Source: Ottowia sp.
Lineage (GTDB): Bacteria; Pseudomonadota; Gammaproteobacteria; Burkholderiales; Burkholderiaceae_C
Assembly (NCBI GenBank): GCA_023228705.1
Contig: JALOAS010000118.1
Span: 1 to 8,142 of the forward strand
Direction: 5' to 3'
DNA: 8,142 nucleotides
The notes under the pieces were generated by a model that saw only the letters and a list, made by a program, of their open reading frames with translations, did no database searches and had not been told where the DNA came from. The position numbers and the translations under genes are program-made. Below are positions 1 through 6,717 of the stretch, piece after piece (position 1 is the first letter of the stretch; each line of letters opens with the position of its first letter).

Positions 1-2254
1 CGTGCGCGCGGACGCTGCGGCCCGGCTGGCCGACAGCCTGGAAACCGCGCTGCGCCTGGCCGATGGCCGCGCCGTGCTGCTCGACATGGACCAGGACAAG
101 GAGCACGCGTTCAACAGCGCCTACGCCTGCCCGCTGTGCGACTATTCGCTGCCCGAGCTGGAGCCGCGCCTGTTCTCGTTCAACTCGCCGCTGGGCGCCT
201 GCCCCAGCTGTGACGGCCTGGGCAGCGAGGAATACTTTGACCCCGAGCGCGTGGTGGCCTTTCCCAGCGTGAGCCTGGCCGGCGGCGCGATCAAGGGCTG
301 GGACCGGCGCAACGCGTACTACTTCTCGCTGCTGCAGAGCCTGGCCGCGCACTACGGATTTGACCTGGGCGCGCCGTTTGAGTCGCTGCCCGCGCGCGTC
401 CAGCAGGTCCTGCTGCACGGCTCGGGCAACGAGGCGATCCCGTTCAGCTACGGCAGCGACGCCGGCGCGCCAGTGGTCAAGGCGCACCCTTTCGAGGGGG
501 TGCTGCCCAACATGGCGCGCCGCTTCCGCGAAACCAGCTCGTCCATCGTGCGCGAGGAGCTGGCGCGCTACCGCAGCCAGCGTCCCTGCACCGACTGCGG
601 CGGCACGCGCCTGAACCGCACCGCGCGCAACGTGTTCCTGGGTGAAGGCGATCAGCGCCGCGCCATCTACCAGATCAGCCACGTCACGCTGGGCCAGGCC
701 AAGGCGTACTTTGACGCGTTGCAGCTGAGCGGCGCCCGCGCCGAGATCGCGACCCGCGTGGTGCAAGAGATCGCCAGCCGCCTGCAGTTCCTCAACGACG
801 TGGGACTCAGCTACCTGAGCCTGGAGCGCGGCGCCGAGACGCTGTCTGGCGGCGAGTCGCAGCGCATCCGGCTGGCGTCGCAGATAGGCTCGGGACTCAC
901 CGGCGTCATGTACGTGCTGGACGAGCCCAGCATCGGCCTGCATCAAAGGGACAACGACCGCCTGATCGCCACGCTGCGCCAGCTGCGCGACCTGGGCAAC
1001 AGCGTGATCGTGGTCGAGCACGACGAGGACACCATGCGCGCGGCCGACCACATCGTCGACCTGGGCCCGGGCGCTGGCGTGCACGGCGGCCGCGTCATGG
1101 CGCAGGGCAGCTTTGCGCAGGTGGCAGGGGCGCCGGAGTCGGTCACCGGCCAGTTCCTGCGCGGCGCGCGCAGGATAGAGGTGCCCGCGAAACGCCGTCG
1201 GTTCAGGACCGCCAGCCAGCCGGACACGGCAGGCAAGCTCCGGGTGGTCGATGCGCATGGCCACAACCTCAAGCACATCACGGTCGACTTCCCGCTGGGC
1301 CTGCTGACCTGCGTCACCGGCGTTTCCGGATCCGGCAAGAGCACGCTGGTCAACGACACGCTGAAGGCGGTGGCAGCGGCCAGGCTGAACCGCGCGCGCA
1401 CCGAGGCCGCGCCGCACGAAACCGTGCAGGGACTGGAGCAGCTGGACAAGGTGGTCGCCGTGGACCAGTCGCCCATAGGGCGCACGCCGCGCAGCAACCC
1501 GGCCACGTACACCGGCCTGCTCACGCCCATACGCGAGCTGCTGGCGCAAACGCCCATGGCGCAGGAGCGCGGCTACGGCCCCGGCCGCTTCTCGTTCAAC
1601 GTGCCGGCGTCCAGCGGCGGCGGCCGCTGCGAAGCCTGCCAGGGCGACGGCATGGTCAAGGTGGAAATGCACTTCCTGCCCGACGTGTACGTGCCCTGCG
1701 ACACCTGCCACGGCGCCCGCTACAACCGCGAGACGCTGCAGGTGCAGTGGAAGGGCAAGACCATTGCCGACATCCTGGCCATGACGGTAGAGGAGGCGTC
1801 CGCCTTCTTCCGGGACCAGCCTGCGCTGGCGCGCAAGCTGCAGACACTGCTGGACGTGGGCCTGTCGTACATCACGCTGGGCCAGAGCGCAACGACGCTG
1901 TCCGGCGGCGAGGCGCAGCGCATCAAGCTGGCGCTGGAGCTGTCCCGGCGCAGCACCGGCCGCACGCTGTACATCCTGGATGAGCCCACCACCGGCCTGC
2001 ACTTTGCCGACATCAAGCTGCTGCTCAAGGTGCTGAACCAGCTGGTCGACAGCGGCAACACCGTCATCGTCATCGAGCACAACCTGGACGTCATCAAGAC
2101 CGCCGACTGGCTCATAGACCTGGGTCCCGAAGGCGGCGACGGCGGCGGGCAGGTGGTGGCGCAGGGGACGCCGGAGGAGGTGGCGGGCGTTGCGGCAAGC
2201 CACACGGGATACTATTTGCGGCAGGTGCTTCAAGGCGGGCCGTTTGGCGAATAG
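1..2254 (+). CDS. uvrA: UvrA, excinuclease ABC subunit A (5' end outside window)
   Basis: UvrA is the damage-sensing ATPase of nucleotide excision repair; it loads UvrB onto lesions in the cytoplasm. The visible 750 residues (numbered from the codon at position 2) carry zinc module 1 (C43, C46, C67, C70), ABC signature LSGGESQ at 281-287 with Walker B VLDEP at 305-309, then NBD2: Walker A GVSGSGKST at 440-448, zinc module 2 (C543, C546, C566, C569), signature LSGGEAQ at 633-639 and ILDEPTTG at 658-665. From memory of E. coli UvrA (940 aa, first zinc module at 253-280), about 210 N-terminal residues are missing, including the first Walker A and most of the UvrB-binding domain. Residues 1-42 still align with the end of that domain, arguing for ordinary UvrA and not the UvrA2 paralogue. 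The GTG at position 2 is an internal valine. Relative to E. coli about 13 residues are added, four of them (PASS-like) just before zinc module 2. Any LexA box would be upstream, out of sight. Confidence 0.97.
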   Translation, partial: VRADAAARLADSLETALRLADGRAVLLDMDQDKEHAFNSAYACPLCDYSLPELEPRLFSFNSPLGACPSCDGLGSEEYFDPERVVAFPSVSLAGGAIKGWDRRNAYYFSLLQSLAAHYGFDLGAPFESLPARVQQVLLHGSGNEAIPFSYGSDAGAPVVKAHPFEGVLPNMARRFRETSSSIVREELARYRSQRPCTDCGGTRLNRTARNVFLGEGDQRRAIYQISHVTLGQAKAYFDALQLSGARAEIATRVVQEIASRLQFLNDVGLSYLSLERGAETLSGGESQRIRLASQIGSGLTGVMYVLDEPSIGLHQRDNDRLIATLRQLRDLGNSVIVVEHDEDTMRAADHIVDLGPGAGVHGGRVMAQGSFAQVAGAPESVTGQFLRGARRIEVPAKRRRFRTASQPDTAGKLRVVDAHGHNLKHITVDFPLGLLTCVTGVSGSGKSTLVNDTLKAVAAARLNRARTEAAPHETVQGLEQLDKVVAVDQSPIGRTPRSNPATYTGLLTPIRELLAQTPMAQERGYGPGRFSFNVPASSGGGRCEACQGDGMVKVEMHFLPDVYVPCDTCHGARYNRETLQVQWKGKTIADILAMTVEEASAFFRDQPALARKLQTLLDVGLSYITLGQSATTLSGGEAQRIKLALELSRRSTGRTLYILDEPTTGLHFADIKLLLKVLNQLVDSGNTVIVIEHNLDVIKTADWLIDLGPEGGDGGGQVVAQGTPEEVAGVAASHTGYYLRQVLQGGPFGE

Positions 2255-2281
2255 GCCGTCCAGCGCTGAGCGTTTGGCGTG

Positions 2282-2624
2282 GCGCATGACGGATGATTTC
2301 GCTGGCGCATCGATGATTGCGGCTGCGCCGCGATGATGGGTGGTTGAGCGTTGGACGCTGGACAGCCAACAGCCTTCTGTGGAGGCCAGCCCTCTGGCCG
2401 ATTTGGCGGTCGATTCGGTGGCGGTGGTTGTTTTTGGGCCAGATCGAGGGCGGGGGCGCCAGGAGAGGTTGGAGCGTTGCGCGTGGTGCACGCATACGCT
2501 GGACGGCTTACTCGCTGGACGCTCGACGATCTATTCGCCGGACGTCAAACCTTCATCATCAGCCGCCGCAGGCGGCTTTCATCCAAGGCCCATAAGGGCC
2601 GAGATCATCTGTCATCCGGTGCGC
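2282..2624 (+). repeat. Intergenic palindromic repeat, copy A (long form)
   Basis: This non-coding element fills most of the spacer between the convergent ends of uvrA and livF. It begins GCGCATGACGGATGA and ends with a degenerate inverse of the same motif (ATCATCTGTCATCC then GCGC, up to 2624). Its left 75 bases or so match the reverse complement of copy B at 6660-6586, including the identical 14-mer TGCGGCTGCGCCGC (2318-2331 here, 6606-6619 reversed there). Its right part (about 2540-2624) matches the other end of copy B, for example CAAACCTTCAT. The middle holds about 160 bases more than copy B, with a second GGTTG-GAGCG start at about 2469 and repeated CGCTGGACG words at 2498-2506 and 2513-2521. 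No convincing gene lies inside. The structure resembles a non-autonomous MITE-like or REP-like element; no transposase or clear target duplication is visible. Confidence 0.7.
2561..2600 (+). terminator. Two adjacent hairpins, possible terminator after uvrA
   Basis: The first hairpin is a perfect 7-bp stem, AGCCGCC (2561-2567) with GGCGGCT (2571-2577), a GCA loop and a short TTTC tail on the plus strand. The second is GGCCC (2587-2591) with GGGCC (2596-2600) around ATAA. Both lie inside repeat copy A, between two convergent genes, so they could end or stabilise transcripts from either side. The T-run is poor and the hairpins sit about 300 bases past the uvrA stop, so a terminator role is only tentative. 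Confidence 0.35.
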
Positions 2625-2768
2625 TGATGATGCTTGCCAATCAGGTTTGGCCATGGCAACAAGCGCATGCGTTTGGTCGTCACCGAGCTGCTGATATGCC
2701 CGGGTCTGAATTTGCGCCGCGGCGGGGCAGGCACAGGCAGCACAAGCAAGGTGCCGCATGCCGAACCG
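2625..2768. other. Non-coding spacer after livF
   Basis: This is the remaining stretch between repeat copy A and the livF stop codon. I see no hairpin followed by a T-run on the minus strand, and no recognisable gene. A 66-codon minus-strand frame starting at 2759 crosses it and runs into the repeat; it has no recognisable motif and is treated as chance. Confidence 0.5.
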
Positions 2769-3506
2769 CTACCCGGCCGCCTGCCCCGCACCCAGGTAGG
2801 TGCTGACCACGCGCGGGTCGCGCCCCACCTCGGCAGCGCCCCCTTCCAACACGACCGAGCCCGTCTCCAGCACGTAGGCGCGGTCTGCCACGCGCAGCGC
2901 GGCGCGGGCGTTTTGCTCGACCAGCAGGATGGCGACACCGGTGCGGCGCAGCTCGGCCACGGTGCGCAGGACGTCGCGCACGATGATGGGTGCCAGGCCC
3001 AGCGACGGCTCATCGAGCATGAGCAGGCGCGGGCGGCCCATGAGCGCGCGGCCTATGGCCAGCATCTGGCGCTCGCCCCCCGAGAGCGTGGACGCAAGCT
3101 GCTGGCGCCGCTCCTGCAGGCGCGGGAACAGCGCAAAGACGTCGGCCATGCGCTGCTGCTGGTCGCGCTGGCCGCGCAGCCAGCGCGCAAAGCCGCCGAG
3201 CAGCAGGTTGTCGGCAACGGACATGGCGCCGAAGAGCTCGCGCTTTTCAGGCACCAGCGCGATGCCGGCGGAAACCATGGCCTCGACCGCGGGGCGCACA
3301 ATCACGCGGCCGTCCAGCGCCAGCCGGCCGCGGGACGGCAGCAGGCCCATGACCGCGCCCAGCAGCGTGGATTTGCCGGCGCCGTTGGGTCCGATGACGG
3401 TGACGATCTCGCCCGTGCCCACGTGCAGGTCGACCGCGTGCAGCGCTTCAACCGCGCCGTAGCTGACGGAAAACTGCTGCAGCTGCAGCAAGGCAGGGCG
3501 GCTCAT
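2769..3506 (-). CDS. livF: LivF-type ABC transporter ATP-binding protein
   Basis: This is one of the two cytoplasmic ATPases that power the importer encoded upstream. The 245-residue protein has the family length and all nucleotide-binding motifs: Walker A GPNGAGKST at 39-47, signature LSGGERQ at 141-147, Walker B LLMLDEP at 161-167 and the D-loop region SLGLAP just after. The usual H-loop histidine is replaced by glutamine in VEQN (196-199), which is normal for LivF proteins as I know them, so it is not a defect. The Q-loop region reads ALVPEKRELFGAM, a variant of the LivF VPEGR pattern. The ATG at 3504-3506 overlaps the TGA of the permease-ATPase fusion gene by four bases (ATGA), indicating translational coupling, and a GAGGCGG stretch lies about 8 bases before it. 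LivF is the last gene of the operon. The substrate of the system is not readable from the ATPase. Confidence 0.95.
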   Translation of the reverse strand: MSRPALLQLQQFSVSYGAVEALHAVDLHVGTGEIVTVIGPNGAGKSTLLGAVMGLLPSRGRLALDGRVIVRPAVEAMVSAGIALVPEKRELFGAMSVADNLLLGGFARWLRGQRDQQQRMADVFALFPRLQERRQQLASTLSGGERQMLAIGRALMGRPRLLMLDEPSLGLAPIIVRDVLRTVAELRRTGVAILLVEQNARAALRVADRAYVLETGSVVLEGGAAEVGRDPRVVSTYLGAGQAAG

Positions 3507-5350
3507 GCGGCGACCGCCTCGCCGGCGTCCGCGTAGTCGGCATGGTCGGCGCCCAGGTAGGCTTCGATGACGCGCGGATCGGCCTGCACCTGCGCCGGCG
3601 GGCCGGAGGCAATGGCCTTGCCGAACTCGAGCACCGTGACCCGGTCGGCCAGGTTCATGACAAAGCCCATGTCGTGCTCGACGATGAGGATGGCCAGCCC
3701 GGTGGCGCGCAGCTGGCGCAGCAGGTCCGCCAGCTCCTGCTTCTCCAGGCTGCGCAAGCCGGCAGCCGGCTCGTCCAGCAGCAGGATCAGCGGGTCGCCG
3801 GCCAGCGCCCGCGCAATCTCGACCAGGCGCTGGCGGCCCAGCGGCAGCGCGCCGGCGGCGCGTTCGGCATCATCGGCCAGGCCGCAGCGCTCAAGCTGGC
3901 GCTGCGCCTCGAGCACCAGCGCATGCTCCTCGTGGCGCTCGGCGCGCAACATGGCCGCCAGCCAGCCCCTGCTGCCGCGCAGGTAGGCGCCCAGGCACAC
4001 GTTCTCGAGCACCGTGCGCTGGCGCAGGATGCGCACATGCTGGAACGTGCGCGCCATGCCAAGCTGGGCAAACGCGCGTGGCGGCTTCCTGCCCATGCGC
4101 TGGCCGGCCACGCTGACGCCGCCGCTGTCGGCATGGTCTATGCCTGAAATCACGTTGAAGAACGTGGATTTGCCGGCGCCGTTGGGGCCGATCAGCGCGT
4201 GGATCTCGCCCGCGTTGAGCGTAAGGTCGATTGCGTCGTTGGCCACGAGGCCGCCAAAGGTCTTGGTGATGGCCTGCGCCTGCAGGACCAGCTGGCCAGC
4301 CTGCGGCGGGATGCGCGCGCCCAGTTGCACCGGTGACGCATCCTGCCACGACGGCCGCGCCGGCCGCAGGAAGCGGCGGCAGGCGCCGGCAAGCAGCGGC
4401 CACAGCCCCGTGGGTGCCCGCTGCATGACCAGCAGCATGAGCAGGCCAAAGACCACGAGCTCGAAGTTGCCGCTGTCGCCCAGCAGGAACGGCAGCACGT
4501 CCTGCAGCTGCTGCTTGAGCAGCGTGATCAGCGCGGCGCCCAGCACGCCGCCCCACAGGTGCCCCGAGCCGCCAACCACGGCCATGAACAGGTATTCGAT
4601 GCTGATGTTGAGGTTGAACGGCGTGGGGTTGACAAAGCGCTGGAAATGCGCGTACAGCCAGCCCGACAGCGCCGCAAGCAATGCGGCGGTCAGGAACAGC
4701 CGCATGCGTGCCTGCCCGGTGTCGACGCCCACCGACTCGGCCATGATGCGGTTGCCGCGCAGCGCGCGGATGGCACGTCCCTGGCGTGAGTCCAGCAGGT
4801 TGTGCAGCGCCCACATGAGCAGCAGCAGCAGCACCCAGATCAGGATGCCGAACAGCCGTGACGACTTGAGCTGCCAGTTGCCAAACGACAGCGCCGGGAT
4901 GTTGGAAATGCCGGTAAACCCGCCCAGACCGGGCAGGTTGCCAAAGACAAAATACAGGCTGATGCCCCAGGCCAGCGTGGCCAGCGCCAGAAAGTGGCCC
5001 GACAGCGGCAGCGTGACCGCGCCCAGGATCCAGGCCACGAGCAGCGTCACCACCACGCCGGCCAGCAGGCCCAGCCAGGGCAGCAGCGCCGCCGGCACGC
5101 CGGCCAGCGCCTGCGCGGCCAGCGGCGAAGTCGTGATCCACGCGGTGGCGTATGCGCCCAGGCCCACAAACGCAGCCTGGCCAAAAGAGGTCATGCCGCC
5201 GATGCCGGTCAGCAGCACCAGCCCCAGCGCAACCAGCGCGTACAGGCCGATGTAGTTGAACAGCGTGACCGTGAACGGCGGCAGCAGCGGCCAGGCCAGC
5301 GCCAGCGCCAGCACCGCGACAACGGTGAGATGGCGCGAAGTCACGGCCAT
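3503..5350 (-). CDS. livMG: LivM permease fused to LivG ATPase
   Basis: The 615-residue protein joins a membrane subunit and an ATPase of the importer in one chain. Residues 1-320 are LivM-like: hydrophobic segments near 10-30, 33-55, 86-110, 118-137, 166-183, 217-235, 252-276 and 297-310, the conserved TSFGQAAFVGLGAYA at 54-68, and the coupling-loop region GRAIRALRGNRIMAESVG at 191-208. A linker of about 30 residues leads to a LivG-like domain: Walker A GPNGAGKST at 388-396, Q-loop ARTFQ ending at Q437, signature-equivalent LPLGRQR at 502-508, Walker B LILLLDEPAAG at 521-531 and H-loop VEHD with H559. A single open frame spans both parts with no sign of frameshift. Such fusions are known in Burkholderiales, so it is not new. 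The start ATG is 43 bases after the livH stop and is preceded by a G-rich CTGGGGGGC. The ATPase tail ADHADYADAGEAVAA is low-complexity. Confidence 0.95.
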   Translation of the reverse strand: MAVTSRHLTVVAVLALALAWPLLPPFTVTLFNYIGLYALVALGLVLLTGIGGMTSFGQAAFVGLGAYATAWITTSPLAAQALAGVPAALLPWLGLLAGVVVTLLVAWILGAVTLPLSGHFLALATLAWGISLYFVFGNLPGLGGFTGISNIPALSFGNWQLKSSRLFGILIWVLLLLLMWALHNLLDSRQGRAIRALRGNRIMAESVGVDTGQARMRLFLTAALLAALSGWLYAHFQRFVNPTPFNLNISIEYLFMAVVGGSGHLWGGVLGAALITLLKQQLQDVLPFLLGDSGNFELVVFGLLMLLVMQRAPTGLWPLLAGACRRFLRPARPSWQDASPVQLGARIPPQAGQLVLQAQAITKTFGGLVANDAIDLTLNAGEIHALIGPNGAGKSTFFNVISGIDHADSGGVSVAGQRMGRKPPRAFAQLGMARTFQHVRILRQRTVLENVCLGAYLRGSRGWLAAMLRAERHEEHALVLEAQRQLERCGLADDAERAAGALPLGRQRLVEIARALAGDPLILLLDEPAAGLRSLEKQELADLLRQLRATGLAILIVEHDMGFVMNLADRVTVLEFGKAIASGPPAQVQADPRVIEAYLGADHADYADAGEAVAA

Positions 5351-5393
5351 GCCCCCCAGGGCCTGCGCCGACCTGGCAAGCCGGGCACTGCGC

Positions 5394-6425
5394 TCATTCT
5401 TCCTCTTCCTCGACGTGGTGCGTGTTGAACGAGCGCCACCACAGCACCGGAATAATGAGGCTGAACACGATCACTTCCTTGAACGGGCTGGCCCAGAACG
5501 ACGAAAACGCCTCCAGCTGCCCCACCACCAGCGCGCCGACCACGGCCATGGGGTAGCTGGCCAGCGCCCCGACGATGCCGGCAACGAATCCCTTCAGTCC
5601 GATGAGAAAGCCGGTGTCGTAGTAAATGGTGGTGATGGGCGCGATGAGCAGGCCGGAGACCGACCCGATGAAAGCCGCCAGCGCAAAACAGATGTCGCCC
5701 GCGACGCCGGTGGGAATGCCCATGAGCCGTGCGCCCACGCGGTTGATGGCCGTTGCGCGCAGCGCCTTGCCCAGCAGCGTGCGGCCAAAGAACAGCGCCA
5801 TGGCCACAAGCAGCACCGCAGCGGCGGCAACGACAACCACCGACTGGCCCGTGATCGGTACGCCGCCCAGGTTCCAGCGCGCGTCCCAGATGGCGGTGGT
5901 GCGCGACCCCTCGGCGCCAAAGAAATACAGCCCCAGCCCGACCATGACCCAGTGCAGCGCCACCGAGACGATGAGCAGGAAAAGCACCGACGCGTGCGCC
6001 AGCGGCCGGAACACCAGCCGGTACAGCAACGGCCCCATGGGCGTGACCAGCACGATGGCGGTGAGCATCTGGCCCCAGACGTTCTGTGGCTTGACCCCCC
6101 AGGCCAGCAACGCGGCCAGCGCCGGCAGCAGCACCGTCCACAGCAGCGTCGAACGCCAATCGACCGGCAGGCCGCGCGCCTGGCGCCACAGCTCAACCAG
6201 CAGCACCAGCAGCGCCAGCGCCATCAGCAGCCAGATGATGGCGGGCAGCGCGCCCGCCTGGATCGCGGCCATGGACAGCGCGGCGTAGGTCACGAATTCG
6301 CCCTGCGCGATGAGGATGACCCGCGTCACCGAAAACACCAGCACCAGCGCCAGCGCCATGAGCGCGTAGACCGCGCCGGTGACGACGCCGTCCTGCGCCA
6401 GCATGAGCGCGATCTGAGTATTCAT
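5394..6425 (-). CDS. livH: LivH-type inner-membrane permease of the ABC importer
   Basis: LivH is the partner of LivM in the inner-membrane channel. The 343-residue protein is strongly hydrophobic, with the family N-terminus (GAVYALMALALVLVFSVTRVI at about 17-37, followed by AQGEFVTYAAL) and the coupling loop around GKALRATAINRVGARLMGI at 219-237. It is about 35 residues longer than E. coli LivH (308 aa, from memory). The extra length appears to be a segment after the second membrane span, around 77-118, which contains another hydrophobic stretch. The C-terminus ends in a short acidic run of five glutamates, coded by the last codons before TGA. The ATG at 6423-6425 begins a natural LivH N-terminus, but no clear Shine-Dalgarno sequence precedes it: the bases before it read CCGCCTTCATC. 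The gene lies 292 bases downstream of the binding-protein gene, with repeat copy B between them. Confidence 0.94.
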   Translation of the reverse strand: MNTQIALMLAQDGVVTGAVYALMALALVLVFSVTRVILIAQGEFVTYAALSMAAIQAGALPAIIWLLMALALLVLLVELWRQARGLPVDWRSTLLWTVLLPALAALLAWGVKPQNVWGQMLTAIVLVTPMGPLLYRLVFRPLAHASVLFLLIVSVALHWVMVGLGLYFFGAEGSRTTAIWDARWNLGGVPITGQSVVVVAAAAVLLVAMALFFGRTLLGKALRATAINRVGARLMGIPTGVAGDICFALAAFIGSVSGLLIAPITTIYYDTGFLIGLKGFVAGIVGALASYPMAVVGALVVGQLEAFSSFWASPFKEVIVFSLIIPVLWWRSFNTHHVEEEEE

Positions 6426-6481
6426 GATGAAGGCGGACGCAAGAGCTGACCTGGTTGAAAACGATACTCAGCAACACCCAG

Positions 6482-6660
6482 ACGCATGACGGATGACTTC
6501 GGCGCTGCGGGCCGTTGATGATGGCCGCGGTGGCGGCCCATGAAGGTTTGGCGTCAAGCGTTCAGCGTCCAGCGTGTGCCCACCACGCTCAACCTCCCCG
6601 TCATGGCGGCGCAGCCGCAGTCATTGATGCCGCGCAGCGGCGAGGTCATCCGTCATGCGC
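6482..6660 (-). repeat. Intergenic palindromic repeat, copy B (short form)
   Basis: This is an element of about 179 bases between the binding-protein gene and livH. Its ends form an inverted repeat, perfect over 15 bases (6483-6497 CGCATGACGGATGAC against 6645-6659) and recognisable for about 55 bases inward with mismatches. Read on the minus strand it matches repeat copy A at both ends, so the two copies lie in opposite orientation. The centre (about 6541-6597) reads, on the minus strand, GGTTGAGCG, CGCTGGACG, GAACGC and TTGACGCC in succession. It contains strong hairpins: GCCGC/GCGGC (6629-6641), GCGGC/GCCGC (6606-6618) and GGCCGC/GCGGCC (6523-6538). No open frame in it looks like a gene. 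It resembles a MITE-like or REP-like element and could act on the transporter mRNA as a structural barrier. Confidence 0.72.
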
Positions 6661-6717
6661 GAGCCCAAACCATCTGCGCATCGGGGCCCGGCCCGCGTCG
6701 TGCGTGCAAAGGGCGCG
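6661..6717 (-). other. Short spacer after binding-protein gene
   Basis: These 57 bases lie between the binding-protein stop codon and repeat copy B. They contain a small GC hairpin (GGGC-CGG-GCCC read on the minus strand) but no T-run, so I do not call an independent terminator here. Structure that could stop or protect the upstream transcript lies in the adjoining repeat. Confidence 0.4.

Noticed and set aside
2..4. GTG at position 2 as the start of the uvrA gene
   Set aside because: The sequence from here aligns with the interior of UvrA (about E. coli residue 211), so this codon is an internal valine and the gene begins before the window.
2282..2624. CRISPR array or insertion sequence in the repeat region
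   Set aside because: There are no evenly spaced direct repeats and no transposase frame; only inverted ends and internal hairpins are present.
2559..2759. 66-codon minus-strand frame just after livF
   Set aside because: It starts nine bases past livF but runs into the palindromic repeat, shows no domain or membrane pattern, and has no evident ribosome binding site.
2317..2806. Overlapping open frames in the uvrA-livF gap on both strands
   Set aside because: They translate the repeat element, are rich in Arg, Trp, Pro and Ala as GC-rich non-coding frames are, and several overlap each other in different frames.
2913..2924. Loss of the H-loop histidine in LivF (VEQN)
   Set aside because: Glutamine at this place is usual in LivF-type ATPases, so it does not indicate a dead enzyme.
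4014..5255. Long plus-strand frame opposite livMG, and similar long frames opposite livH, the binding protein and uvrA
   Set aside because: These are mirror frames of real genes caused by high GC at third positions; their translations are Arg/Ser/Ala-rich with no family resemblance.
6426..6481. Separate promoter directly before livH
   Set aside because: I found no pair of -35 and -10 hexamers at acceptable spacing in the 56 bases between the repeat and the livH start.
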